DNA of 64,000 bases from CAWJKP01 sp963843465. GTDB taxonomy: Bacteria; Planctomycetota; Planctomycetia; Pirellulales; Thermoguttaceae. Made by a program: the position numbers and the translations under genes. The stretch spans positions 1 through 64,000 of the forward strand of contig CAWJKP010000007.1 of assembly GCA_963843465.1 (NCBI GenBank), given 5' to 3'. The notes under the pieces were generated by a model that was not told the origin of the DNA, searched no databases, and saw only the letters and a list, made by a program, of their open reading frames with translations. Below are positions 35,950 through 43,452 of this stretch, piece after piece (positions within the stretch are counted from its first letter, which is position 1; each line of letters begins with the position of its first letter).

Positions 35950-36984
35950 ATGTTCATCGGTTTGACCTACGATCTCCGCGACGAGTACCTGGCCGCCGGA
36001 TACGGCGAGGAAGAGACGGCCGAGCTGGACCGTCCGGAGACGATCGACGCGATCCAGACCGCATTGGACCAGTTGGGCCACCGAACCGACCGCATCGGGA
36101 ACGCCCGGCAACTCATCGCGCGGCTGGCCGGCGGCGATCGCTGGGACCTGGTGCTGAACATTGCCGAGGGGCTCTACGGCATCGCCCGGGAAGCCCAGGT
36201 GCCGGCGATCCTCGATGTTTACCAGATCCCTTACACCTTCTCGGATCCCCTGGTCATGGCGATGGCCCTGGACAAAGGGCTGGCGAAAATCGCGGCACGG
36301 CACGGCGGCGTTCCTACGGCTGATTTCGCCGTCGTGCGGGAGGCGGCCGACATCGAGCGGATCGATCTGGGCTTTCCGCTGTTCGCCAAGCCGCTGGCCG
36401 AAGGGACGGGCAAAGGAATCTCTCCGGCCTCCAAGGTCCGCGACCCGCAGTCGCTGCGGGAGGTCTGCGAGGATCTTCTGGCCCGCTTTCACCAACCGGT
36501 CCTGGTCGAGCCGTTCCTGCCGGGCCGGGAGTTCACCGTGGGCCTGATCGGCACCGGGGCCGAGGCCGAGGTCCTGGGCGCCCTGGAAATCGTGCTGCTC
36601 CCGGGAGCGGAAGAGGAGGTCTACTCCTACGTGAACAAGGAGCGCTGCGAAGAACTGGTCGAATACCGCCTGGTTGACGCCCGGGCCGACGCCGAAGTCG
36701 GCCGGGCGGAGGCCGTCGCGCTGCGGGCATGGCGGGCCCTGGGATGCCGCGACGCCGGCCGGGTCGATCTCCGCTCCGACGCCGCCGCGAGGCCCCAATT
36801 CCTCGAAGTCAACCCCCTGGCCGGCCTGCATCCGTTTCATTCCGATCTGCCCATGCTCTGCACGGCCTTGGGGATCCCCTACGTGTCGTTGATCGAAAGG
36901 ATCGTCCGCTCGGCCATCACCAGGTGCCGTATGCCGCAAGGCAGCAGTCTGCTCGACGCTAGCCCGACGCGCAAGCGAGGGTAA
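35950..36984 (+). CDS. ATP-grasp ligase, D-alanine-D-alanine ligase-like (first of two)
   Basis: ATP-dependent carboxylate-amine ligase of 344 residues. The N-terminal domain has DLVLNIAEGLYGIAREAQVPAIL and IPYTFSD, as in D-Ala-D-Ala ligases. The ATP-grasp core has FPLFAKPLAEGTGKGI, VEPFLPGREFTVGLIG and a metal site PQFLEVNPLAGLHP. The usual second substrate loop differs from Ddl, so it probably joins another amino acid pair. The C terminus (DASPTRKRG) and stop come from the repeat at 36959-37019. It is followed 64 bases later by a second, diverged ATP-grasp gene. Substrates are unknown. Confidence 0.85.
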   Translation: MFIGLTYDLRDEYLAAGYGEEETAELDRPETIDAIQTALDQLGHRTDRIGNARQLIARLAGGDRWDLVLNIAEGLYGIAREAQVPAILDVYQIPYTFSDPLVMAMALDKGLAKIAARHGGVPTADFAVVREAADIERIDLGFPLFAKPLAEGTGKGISPASKVRDPQSLREVCEDLLARFHQPVLVEPFLPGREFTVGLIGTGAEAEVLGALEIVLLPGAEEEVYSYVNKERCEELVEYRLVDARADAEVGRAEAVALRAWRALGCRDAGRVDLRSDAAARPQFLEVNPLAGLHPFHSDLPMLCTALGIPYVSLIERIVRSAITRCRMPQGSSLLDASPTRKRG

Positions 36985-37019
36985 CTCGTTGGTGGTCCCT
37001 CGCTTGCGCTTCGGGCTGG
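36959..37019. repeat. REPIN-like inverted pair, family CCCTCGCTTGCGC
   Basis: Left arm 36959-36981 (CTAGCCCGACGCGCAAG) and right arm 36997-37019 (CCCTCGCTTGCGCTTCGG). The left arm supplies the last codons and the stop of the first ATP-grasp gene. Other copies are at 40612-40672 and (single) 54593-54616. Confidence 0.88.
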
Positions 37020-37048
37020 TGTTTGGCGATGAATAGTCCAGGCTAGAC

Positions 37049-38143
37049 ATGCAAGTAGCGATCCTCCACCATGTCGTTTCGGCCGACGACGGCCTGGACC
37101 AGCGCGACGTGCTGGACCAGGTCCGCTGTGTGGCCGAAGCCCTGGAAGCCCTGGGGCACGAGGCCGTCAGCTTGGCTTGCACCCTCGACCTGGCCGCCCT
37201 GCGCGACCGGCTCCTGGAGCATCGCCCCGACGTGGTCTTCAACCTGGTGGAATCCCTGGGCGGCTCGGACTGGCTGATTACGGTGGTCCCTGGACTTCTC
37301 GACGTGCTCGGTTTGCCGTACACCGGCTCGGCGACGGAAGCCATCTTTCTCACGACGCAGAAGCTGCTGGCCAAACAATGGCTGCGGGCGGCGGGCCTGC
37401 CCACGCCCGACTGGATCTCCCGTACTCGTCACGCTCCGCGTGACGCAGGGCTTCACGCGGAGCGTGAGGAGTACGGCCGGGGCCCCTGGATCCTGAAGAC
37501 CGTCTGGGAACATGCCTCGTTCGGCATCGAGGACGGCTCGTTGGTGGCTGAAGCCGGCGTGGCCGCCGGGGCTAACATCGGCCAAACCGGCGAGATGAAC
37601 GTTGGCCAGACCGGCGTTAGCCCCGGCGGCCACGCCGGCGAGGATTGGCAGGTATTGCTGGCCCAGCGTGAGCAGGAACTGGGGCGTCCCTATTTTGCCG
37701 AACAGTATGTCGAAGGGCGGGAATTCAACCTGTCGCTTTTAGCCGACGCCGGCGGCCCCCAGGTCCTGCCCCCGGCGGAGATCGATTTTTCCCGCTTCCC
37801 CGCGGGCAAACCACGGATCGTCGGCTACCGGGCCAAGTGGAAGGCCGACTCGCCCGAGTATCACGCCACGCCGCGACGGTTCGACTTTGCCCCGGCCGAT
37901 CAGCCGCTGGTGGACGCTTTGGCGGAGCTGGCGCGGTCCTCCTGGCAGTGCTTCGCGCTGCGGGGCTACGCCCGGGTCGATTTCCGCGTGGATCGCCAGG
38001 GGCGTCCCTGGATCCTGGAGATCAACGTCAACCCCTGCCTCTCGCCCGACGCCGGTTTCGCCGCCGCGTTGGATCGCGCCGGCATCCCCTTCTCTCAGGC
38101 CATCGCACGGATTTTGGACGACGCCATGCGGACGGCAATGTAG
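37049..38143 (+). CDS. ATP-grasp ligase, D-alanine-D-alanine ligase-like (second of two), carrying two repeat insertions
   Basis: Second ATP-grasp protein, 364 residues. The N-terminal domain has DVVFNLVESLGGSDW and LGLPYTGSATEA. The core continues GPWILKTVWEHASFGIED, YFAEQYVEGREFNLSLL and the metal/substrate region YARVDFRVDRQGRPWILEINVNPCLSPDAGF. Two in-frame repeat insertions lie at 37422-37474 (SRTRHAPRDAGLHAEREEY) and 37553-37639 (29 codons, between GSLVAEA and DWQVLLAQ). The stop TAG is the GTAG head of the repeat at 38140. Either the enzyme tolerates these loops or it is inactive. Its partner gene upstream suggests a two-step or heteromeric ligation. Confidence 0.82.
   Translation: MQVAILHHVVSADDGLDQRDVLDQVRCVAEALEALGHEAVSLACTLDLAALRDRLLEHRPDVVFNLVESLGGSDWLITVVPGLLDVLGLPYTGSATEAIFLTTQKLLAKQWLRAAGLPTPDWISRTRHAPRDAGLHAEREEYGRGPWILKTVWEHASFGIEDGSLVAEAGVAAGANIGQTGEMNVGQTGVSPGGHAGEDWQVLLAQREQELGRPYFAEQYVEGREFNLSLLADAGGPQVLPPAEIDFSRFPAGKPRIVGYRAKWKADSPEYHATPRRFDFAPADQPLVDALAELARSSWQCFALRGYARVDFRVDRQGRPWILEINVNPCLSPDAGFAAALDRAGIPFSQAIARILDDAMRTAM
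37422..37474. repeat. REPIN-like inverted pair, family GTACTCNTCACGCTCC, in frame in the second ATP-grasp gene
   Basis: Arms 37422-37445 and 37452-37474; compare 20890-20942, which is translated to almost the same peptide (HAPRDAGLHAEREEY against HAPREGLHHAERDEY). Confidence 0.92.
37553..37639. repeat. REPIN-like inverted pair, family GCCGGCGTGGCCGCC, in frame in the second ATP-grasp gene
   Basis: Arms 37553-37576 and 37616-37639 are exact reverse complements and equal to the inner arms at 19388-19447. The 87-base element is 29 codons long. The loop contains a short internal repeat (GGCCAAACCGGCG and GGCCAGACCGGCG). Confidence 0.92.
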
Positions 38144-38214
38144 CAGGCACACGCCGTGTGCCGTCCGCCCAAGGCCGAGGAAGCAGCGGACGGCACACGG
38201 CGTGTGCCTGCTAC
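38140..38214. repeat. REPIN-like inverted pair, family GTAGCAGGCACACGCC
   Basis: Exact arm match to 14845-14919. The TAG of the leading GTAG is the stop codon of the second ATP-grasp gene. Confidence 0.92.
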
Positions 38215-38258
38215 TTTCCGCCCTGAACATTCGCGCAACCTCCGGAAACAGTGTCACG

Positions 38259-38732
38259 ATGAACTTGGAATACCGCTACCAGGTCGAGCCGGACGACTGC
38301 GAGTTGGTCCGCCAGATCGTCGAATCGACCGGATTCTTCAACCCGGCGGAAGTCGCCATCGCTGTGGAGCTGGTCGTGGAGCGCCTCGCCAAGGGCCCGG
38401 CCAGCGGCTACCACTTCGTTTTCGCCCAGTCGGCCGGCCGGACCTGTGGCTATTCCTGCTATGGGCCGATTGCCGGCACGCAGGCCAGCTATGATCTTTA
38501 TTGGATTGTCGTCCATCGCGACTTCCAGTCCCGCGGGCTGGGAGGCACGATCCTGGCCCATACCGAGGAGCGGATCCACCACGAAGGCGGGCGGCGGATC
38601 TGGGTCGAGACCTCCAGCCGCGACCAATACGCCCCCACCCGCCACTTCTACCAACGTCACGGCTACCACCACGAGGCCTCGCTGACGGACTTCTACGCTC
38701 CCGGCGACGACAAGGTGATCTATGTGAAGTGA
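38259..38732 (+). CDS. GNAT family N-acetyltransferase
   Basis: Acetyl-CoA-dependent N-acetyltransferase of 157 residues. The acetyl-CoA loop is HRDFQSRGLGGTIL (Q-x-x-G-x-G type), preceded by the beta4 strand YDLYWIVV. C-terminal ETSSRDQYAPTRHFYQRHGYHHEA is the usual end of the fold. It is last in the kamA/ATP-grasp cluster, 115 bases after the second ligase and separated only by a repeat pair. In archaea and some bacteria a KamA/acetyltransferase pair makes N-acetyl-beta-lysine; this GNAT may acetylate beta-lysine or a ligated product (inference). Confidence 0.85.
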   Translation: MNLEYRYQVEPDDCELVRQIVESTGFFNPAEVAIAVELVVERLAKGPASGYHFVFAQSAGRTCGYSCYGPIAGTQASYDLYWIVVHRDFQSRGLGGTILAHTEERIHHEGGRRIWVETSSRDQYAPTRHFYQRHGYHHEASLTDFYAPGDDKVIYVK

Positions 38733-38825
38733 TGAGGGATGAGAGATAAGAGATAAGGGATGAAAGCCGGAGGGGCTCGATGCGCTAAACCCACTATTCC
38801 CATCTCTTATCCCTTATCCCTTATC
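38733..38825. repeat. inverted GAGATAAG-rich repeat between convergent genes
   Basis: A GATGAGAGATAAGAGATAAGG stretch begins near 38742 and a near complement CATCTCTTATCCCTTATCC begins near 38801, so the intergenic strand can form one long hairpin between the GNAT and propeller stops. It is likely a two-way terminator; it lacks the GTAG head of the other families. Confidence 0.6.
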
Positions 38826-40407
38826 GCTCCTTCTTGCCGATCGCTACCAAGTGGCTGCGGGCGGCGATGTAGAGCACGCCATCCAGGGCCACGGGCGTCG
38901 TATAGACGGCTTCCCCCATGGGATTCTTGGCCAATAGCTTCCGCTGGGGTGAGAACTCGAAGACAGCCACGTCGCCGTCCTCGTCGCCCAGGTAGACTTT
39001 GCCGTCGGCTACCAAGGGCGAGCCCCAGACGGCGGAGAGCAAGTCGTAGGTCCAGTACGCACGGCCGCTGCGGGCGTCGAGGCAGTGGACCAGGCCATTG
39101 AAGTCGGCCGTGACCAGCAGGCCGTCCTTGATGGCCACCATCGACATGCTGCGGTGCATGGTCTCCTCGAACGCCGGCTTGCCGCCGCCCTTGACGCTTT
39201 GGCCGCGGTAGTGCCAGAGGGCCGCCGAGTTGGGGTTCGGCCGGACTTGCTCGCCGGCCTTCAAGTCCACTGCGCAGACGCGGCGCGGGGGCACGGGCAA
39301 GCCCTGAGAATCGACGACAATCTCGGCGCTGGTGTCGCCCCGCCGGGTCGGATCGATGCACCAGAGATCGCCCTGGCCTTCGCCCGCCTCGGGATCCTGG
39401 CCGGTCGCCAGGTAGACCCGGCCGTCCCAAACGACGGGGGTGCCGATCAGCTCGTTGCGGTCGCCGTGGCCGTCGCCGCCCCAGACCGCCGTCTTGGGGT
39501 TACAATCGAACTTCCAGAGCAGTTGCGGCTTTCCGCCAGTGCCGGGGGCCGCCAGGAAACTATAAAGCCAGCCGTCGCCGCCGGGGAAGATCGCCTGGGG
39601 CACACCGCCCAGCACCGCGCACGCCGGCGAGCCCCACTGCCCATGGAGGATGTTCCGGCCCGGCGAGCTGTCGGCCCAGACCAGCTTGCCCGTCCGCTTC
39701 TGGAGGGCGATGAAGCTGGGGGCGTCCGGGGCGGGTATCCGCTTGTGATCGGCGTCGATGCCGTTGGAGGTGCCGACCAGGAGCAGCTCGCCCGCCGAAG
39801 TGACCGAGCAGCACGCCATGTTATGCTGGCGGCTGCCCAAGCGCATCATCATGTCGTATCGCCAGACGACCTTGGCCTCCTGCGACCCGGCGGCGCCCTC
39901 GGTATCAAGACAGACCACTTCGGCACGGTTGTTGACCACCCACAGCCGGTTCCCCTCGACCAAAGGCCCGCAACAGATTCCCTGCTTGGGCCAATCCAGC
40001 GTGCTGTCCGTCAGCTTCGGGACGGACAACTGCCAGAGGAAGCCGCCGTCGGATCGGCCAATGGCCAGCAGGCAGCCGAGGTCCACGCTGGCCGGGTAGC
40101 GGGCCAGGTAGCCGGCGGCGTTGTTGGTGGTAGAGAAGACTCGACCGCCGGCAACCACCGGGGAGCCGTAGGCCTCGGAGCCCAGCCGAGCGACCCAGAG
40201 CACGCCCTGGGCCTTAGCGGCCTGCCAGCGGCCGGTGGCCGCATCGTAGCCGCCCAGCTTCCACTCCGTGGGGAGGTGCTGCTGGTCGTCGGCCACGTTG
40301 TTGCGCAGCGAGGAGCCGCCCCATTGCGGCCAGTCGTGGGCGGCCTGCAATGGCGAAGCCGCGAGGAGCAACAAACTGATTGACAACAGTAAAGCGGTGA
40401 GTCGCAT
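38821..40407 (-). CDS. secreted PQQ-binding-like beta-propeller protein
   Basis: Exported protein of 528 residues. The signal peptide (MRLTALLLSISLLLLAASPLQA) is followed by an eight-bladed-type propeller with repeats such as LLAIGRSDGGFLWQL, ALQKRTGKLVWADS, CLDARSGRAYWTYD and SPLVADGKVYLGDEDGD. Such planctomycete proteins are numerous; true PQQ dehydrogenase residues are not evident, so a binding or scaffold role is more likely than catalysis. It is convergent with the GNAT gene. It is much shorter than the propeller gene at 18293-22328 and lacks its inserts. Confidence 0.85.
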   Translation of the reverse strand: MRLTALLLSISLLLLAASPLQAAHDWPQWGGSSLRNNVADDQQHLPTEWKLGGYDAATGRWQAAKAQGVLWVARLGSEAYGSPVVAGGRVFSTTNNAAGYLARYPASVDLGCLLAIGRSDGGFLWQLSVPKLTDSTLDWPKQGICCGPLVEGNRLWVVNNRAEVVCLDTEGAAGSQEAKVVWRYDMMMRLGSRQHNMACCSVTSAGELLLVGTSNGIDADHKRIPAPDAPSFIALQKRTGKLVWADSSPGRNILHGQWGSPACAVLGGVPQAIFPGGDGWLYSFLAAPGTGGKPQLLWKFDCNPKTAVWGGDGHGDRNELIGTPVVWDGRVYLATGQDPEAGEGQGDLWCIDPTRRGDTSAEIVVDSQGLPVPPRRVCAVDLKAGEQVRPNPNSAALWHYRGQSVKGGGKPAFEETMHRSMSMVAIKDGLLVTADFNGLVHCLDARSGRAYWTYDLLSAVWGSPLVADGKVYLGDEDGDVAVFEFSPQRKLLAKNPMGEAVYTTPVALDGVLYIAARSHLVAIGKKER

Positions 40408-40524
40408 GGTGGGTGCCCTGGCAAGATCGTCGGCAGCGGGCCGCAGGAGGGAAGGACTCTGGCGATTCTACCAAGAGCTTCCGTGCGCGGCCACCGCGTT
40501 CGGGCTTCCTTTGACCAAATCACT

Positions 40525-40748
40525 GTAGGGAACGCCCTCCGTGGCGTTCCGAGTGCGCCAATAACCCGGATTACTCACCACCCTGGCATTCCGGGCGCAC
40601 TGTGCGGGACACTAGCCCGAAGGGCAAGCGAGGGTAATTCGGTGCCGCTCCCTCGCTTGCGCTTCGGGCTAGTGTGCGGGTTTGTAAAGTAGCCCGCGGG
40701 AAAGGGCTATTCCAGCGTTCCCGGAACGCCACGGAGGGCGTTCCCTAC
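40525..40748. repeat. REPIN-like inverted pair, family GTAGGGAACGCCCTCC, with another element nested inside
   Basis: Left arm 40525-40550 and right arm 40723-40748 are exact reverse complements of 26 bases but are 172 bases apart. The element at 40612-40672 sits in the loop, as if one repeat inserted into another. Confidence 0.88.
40612..40672. repeat. REPIN-like inverted pair, family CCCTCGCTTGCGC (nested)
   Basis: Left arm 40612-40634 (CTAGCCCGAAGGGCAAG) and right arm 40650-40672 (ending CTTCGGGCTAG), inside the loop of 40525-40748. Confidence 0.9.
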
Positions 40749-41119
40749 AGGCGGAAGTTGTTTTTTTGGCGGTCAAAACCTCTTTTTCACCGTCACGCGC
40801 CCTGCCAGCCGATTTCGCGGAAAACAGGGGAATTCTGCGGTACCCCCACTTCCTGTAAAACTCATAAAATCGTCGGAGGGGGCGTAGGGTGGAAACCCCG
40901 CCGCGTAAGACGAGGGGCTGCAATGGGTAAGATCTTGACTACTGAGCATGGGGCAACCCGCCCCACCACTCGTCGCCACCGGCTACTGGTGGGTGTTACA
41001 GGCAGTCGTATAGCACCCCCGGAGAAGCTGATACCCGCTGGCACTCCTCCGGCCTGTCCCGAGAGAGGGGCTGGACGGCGTGCAAGATCGATTACAATGG
41101 AGTCTTATACGGAGACGCT

Positions 41120-42240
41120 TTGCTGAACGGGCGCTCCGGCCGATTCCCGCCGAATCGCGAGCTTTCGTTCTCCGTCCTCCGAGTACCAACCGCTGTGGCC
41201 GGTTTCTTCTGGTTCCTGCTCGGTCTGACCGGGCTGACCCTCGCGTTGCACCTTGTCGCGCGACTTCTCTACGTCTCCGTGGGCGCGAGAATGTTCGGCC
41301 AGGTTCCTTGGTTGCCTTCCCAATGGCGCGAGCCGCTGGGCGAAGGGGAAACGGTTCGCCTGGCCGCCGCCGACGGGACGCGTCTGGAGGGCACCTATTT
41401 GCCCTGCACCGCCCCCCAGCGCCAAGGCACGATCGCTTGCTGCCATGAGCTCAACGGCGATCGCTGGAACACGCTTCCTTTCGTCCAGGGGCTCCGCCGC
41501 CGCGGCTTCGACGTCTTCTCGTTCGACTTCCGCAACCACGGCGCCAGCGACCGCACGCCGGGCTACGAGCCCACGCCCTGGGTGACGACTTACGAGACGG
41601 CCGACGTGCGGGCGGTGATCGATTATCTCGCCTCCCGGCCCGACGCCTGTGGGCAAGGCATCGGCCTGTTCGGTCTGAGCAAGGGCGGAACGGCAGCCCT
41701 GGCAGCCGCTGCCGACGACCCGCGGGTCCGCGCCCTGGTGGTGGACGGCATCTGCCCGACGGAACGGCTCCAGGTGTACTGGGCTCGCGAGTTGTTGGCC
41801 GACCACGGTCCTCTCATCGCGCGTTTGCTGAGCCTGACGGGCTTGCTGGTGGGTCCGCTGGTGCTTGGGCCCGGCTGGTGGTGGGCTGGCGGCGTCGCTG
41901 CCGGTTCGTGAACGTCGAGCAGGCGGCCCGGCAGGCAACTTCGCCCGTGCTGTTGATCCACGGCGACGGCGACTCTCACGTCCCGGTGGAACTGGTCCGC
42001 GAGCTGAAGCAGGCCATGCCGCCGCAGACGACGCTCTGGATCGTGCCCTGGGCGAAACACACCGGCGCCGTCGAGATCGCCGGGGAGGAATATCACGAGC
42101 GAATCGCCCGCTTCTTCCTCGAGCACCTGGCCCCGAAGATCGCCCGGAGCGAGGCGGCCGACCCGGCCGCCCTCGCGCGGGTCGAAGCGCCGGCCGAGCG
42201 CCGCTCCGCCAAGCCCCTGGAAAAAGTCCCCGCGTTCTGA
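41120..42240 (+). CDS. alpha/beta hydrolase, membrane-anchored, apparent frameshift
   Basis: Hydrolase of about 373 residues with an N-terminal membrane helix (AVAGFFWFLLGLTGLTLALHLVA). The fold shows FSFDFRNHGASDR, the nucleophile elbow GLFGLSKGGTAAL (Ser in G-L-S-K-G) and, in the next frame, the acid/His end PVLLIHGDGDSHVPVE and WAKHTGAVE. A one-base deletion near 41890 (TGGTGGTGGGCTGGCGG) separates the two halves. TTG start with GGAG five bases upstream. The Asp and His of the triad are both downstream of the shift, so if the shift is real the product is inactive. Substrate unknown. Confidence 0.78.
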
Positions 42241-42245
42241 TCTTT

Positions 42246-42340
42246 GTAGGGTGGGACAAGCTCGCCTTGGGCGAGCGCCGGCCCACCAGGCGCTTCCAAA
42301 GGTGGGCCGGCGCTCGTTCCGCGAGCTTGTCCCACCCTAC
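42246..42340. repeat. REPIN-like inverted pair, family GTAGGGTGGGACAAGC
   Basis: Arms 42246-42287 and 42301-42340, complementary over most of their length, starting six bases after the hydrolase stop and ending just upstream of lpxK. Same family as 32377-32472. Confidence 0.92.
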
Positions 42341-42356
42341 GACCCAGGGCTTTGTT

Positions 42357-43448
42357 ATGCTGAAGCATAACCTACTGTGCGCCGCCTGGTTCCGCGAGTT
42401 GGTCGGCGGCCGGCGCAAGGGAATCGCGGCAACGCTCGTCCGGGCCGGGCTGGGGCTGGCCGAGGTCCCGTATGCCTGGGCCGTCAGGCGGCGCAATCGC
42501 CGCTATGATCGTGGCCAGGCCGCGGTCCATCGCGTCGCCGTCCCCGTGATCAGCGTGGGAAACTTGACCCTCGGCGGCACGGGCAAGACGCCGCTGGTGC
42601 GATGGATCGCCCGATGGCTCCTGGATCGCGGAATCTCGGTGGCAATCGTCAGCCGGGGATACGGTGCCCGGCAGGGAAAGGAGAACGACGAAGCCCTGGA
42701 GCTTCGGGCCGAGTTGCCGCAGGTCGGCCATCTTCTGAATCCCGACCGTGTGTCCGCGGCCCACGAGGCGATCCGAAAGTTTGGCTGCCAGGCGATCGTG
42801 CTGGACGACGCCTTCCAGCACCGCCGTCTGGCCCGCGACCTGGACCTCGTGCTCTTGGACGCCTCGGAGCCGTTCGGTTTCCAGCACGTCTTTCCCCGAG
42901 GGACGCTTCGCGAGCCGGTCGACGGGCTGCGCCGCGCCGACGTGGTGCTGTTGTCCCGGGCGGACCTGATTGACGCCGCATCGAGGGATTCGCTACGCCG
43001 GCAGGTTCTCCGGTATGTCCCGGATGCCGCCTGGTGCGAGGTCGTCCACGCCCCGCTCTCGCTGGTCTCCCGCCAGGGTCTTGAGGAGCCGATCGCCTCG
43101 CTTGCCGGCCGGCGGATCGCGGCCTTTTCGGGCATCGGCAACCCTGCCGGTTTTCGCCACACGCTGGAAAGTTGCGGCTGCCGGCCGGTCGCCTTCTGGG
43201 AGTTTCCCGATCATCACGCCTACACGCCGGGCGACCTGGCGTCGCTTGCCGCCCGGGCCGGGGACCTCGACGCGGCGGCCCTGGTCTGCACGCGGAAGGA
43301 CCTGGTGAAGATCGACGCCGAGCGTCTGGGCGACGTGCCGCTTCGGGCCCTGAAGATCGGCCTGGAGTTTCTCTGTGGACAAGAGCTTCTGGAACAGCGG
43401 CTTGCGGCGATTCTGCCCCCCTCTCCCTCCGGGAAAGAGCCGGGGTGA
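42357..43448 (+). CDS. lpxK: tetraacyldisaccharide 4'-kinase LpxK
   Basis: Inner-membrane-associated kinase of 363 residues that phosphorylates the lipid A disaccharide at 4'. The P-loop is VISVGNLTLGGTGKTPLV (about residue 62), with VSRGYGA, VLDDAFQHRRLARDLD (Walker B-like) and FSGIGNPAGF all diagnostic. It implies lipid A in this organism. The C-terminal PPSPSGKEPG and stop lie in a repeat (43416-43452), so the native end may have been replaced. The IS4-type element is inserted directly after, with its target duplication containing the TGA. ATG at 42357 has only a weak ribosome site. Confidence 0.93.
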   Translation: MLKHNLLCAAWFRELVGGRRKGIAATLVRAGLGLAEVPYAWAVRRRNRRYDRGQAAVHRVAVPVISVGNLTLGGTGKTPLVRWIARWLLDRGISVAIVSRGYGARQGKENDEALELRAELPQVGHLLNPDRVSAAHEAIRKFGCQAIVLDDAFQHRRLARDLDLVLLDASEPFGFQHVFPRGTLREPVDGLRRADVVLLSRADLIDAASRDSLRRQVLRYVPDAAWCEVVHAPLSLVSRQGLEEPIASLAGRRIAAFSGIGNPAGFRHTLESCGCRPVAFWEFPDHHAYTPGDLASLAARAGDLDAAALVCTRKDLVKIDAERLGDVPLRALKIGLEFLCGQELLEQRLAAILPPSPSGKEPG

Positions 43449-43452
43449 GGGG
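43416..43452. repeat. palindromic repeat, family CCCTCTCCCTCCGGG, ending lpxK
   Basis: CTCTCCCTCCGGGAAAGAG-type hairpin followed by GGGTGAGGGG. It forms the last codons and stop of lpxK and the insertion target of the IS element. A copy on the other strand ends the transglutaminase gene at 54647-54684. Confidence 0.8.

Larger units (their letters stand above)
40408..41119. other. long intergenic region made largely of repeats
   Basis: No gene is supported. The left part is a nested repeat (40525-40748 around 40612-40672). From 40749 to 41119 I see no repeat or recognisable product; it should hold the promoter of the downstream hydrolase. Confidence 0.5.

Noticed and set aside
37049..38143. 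Calling the second ATP-grasp gene a pseudogene because of its insertions
   Set aside because: Both inserts keep the frame and all ATP-grasp motifs are present, so it is reported as a CDS with a caution.
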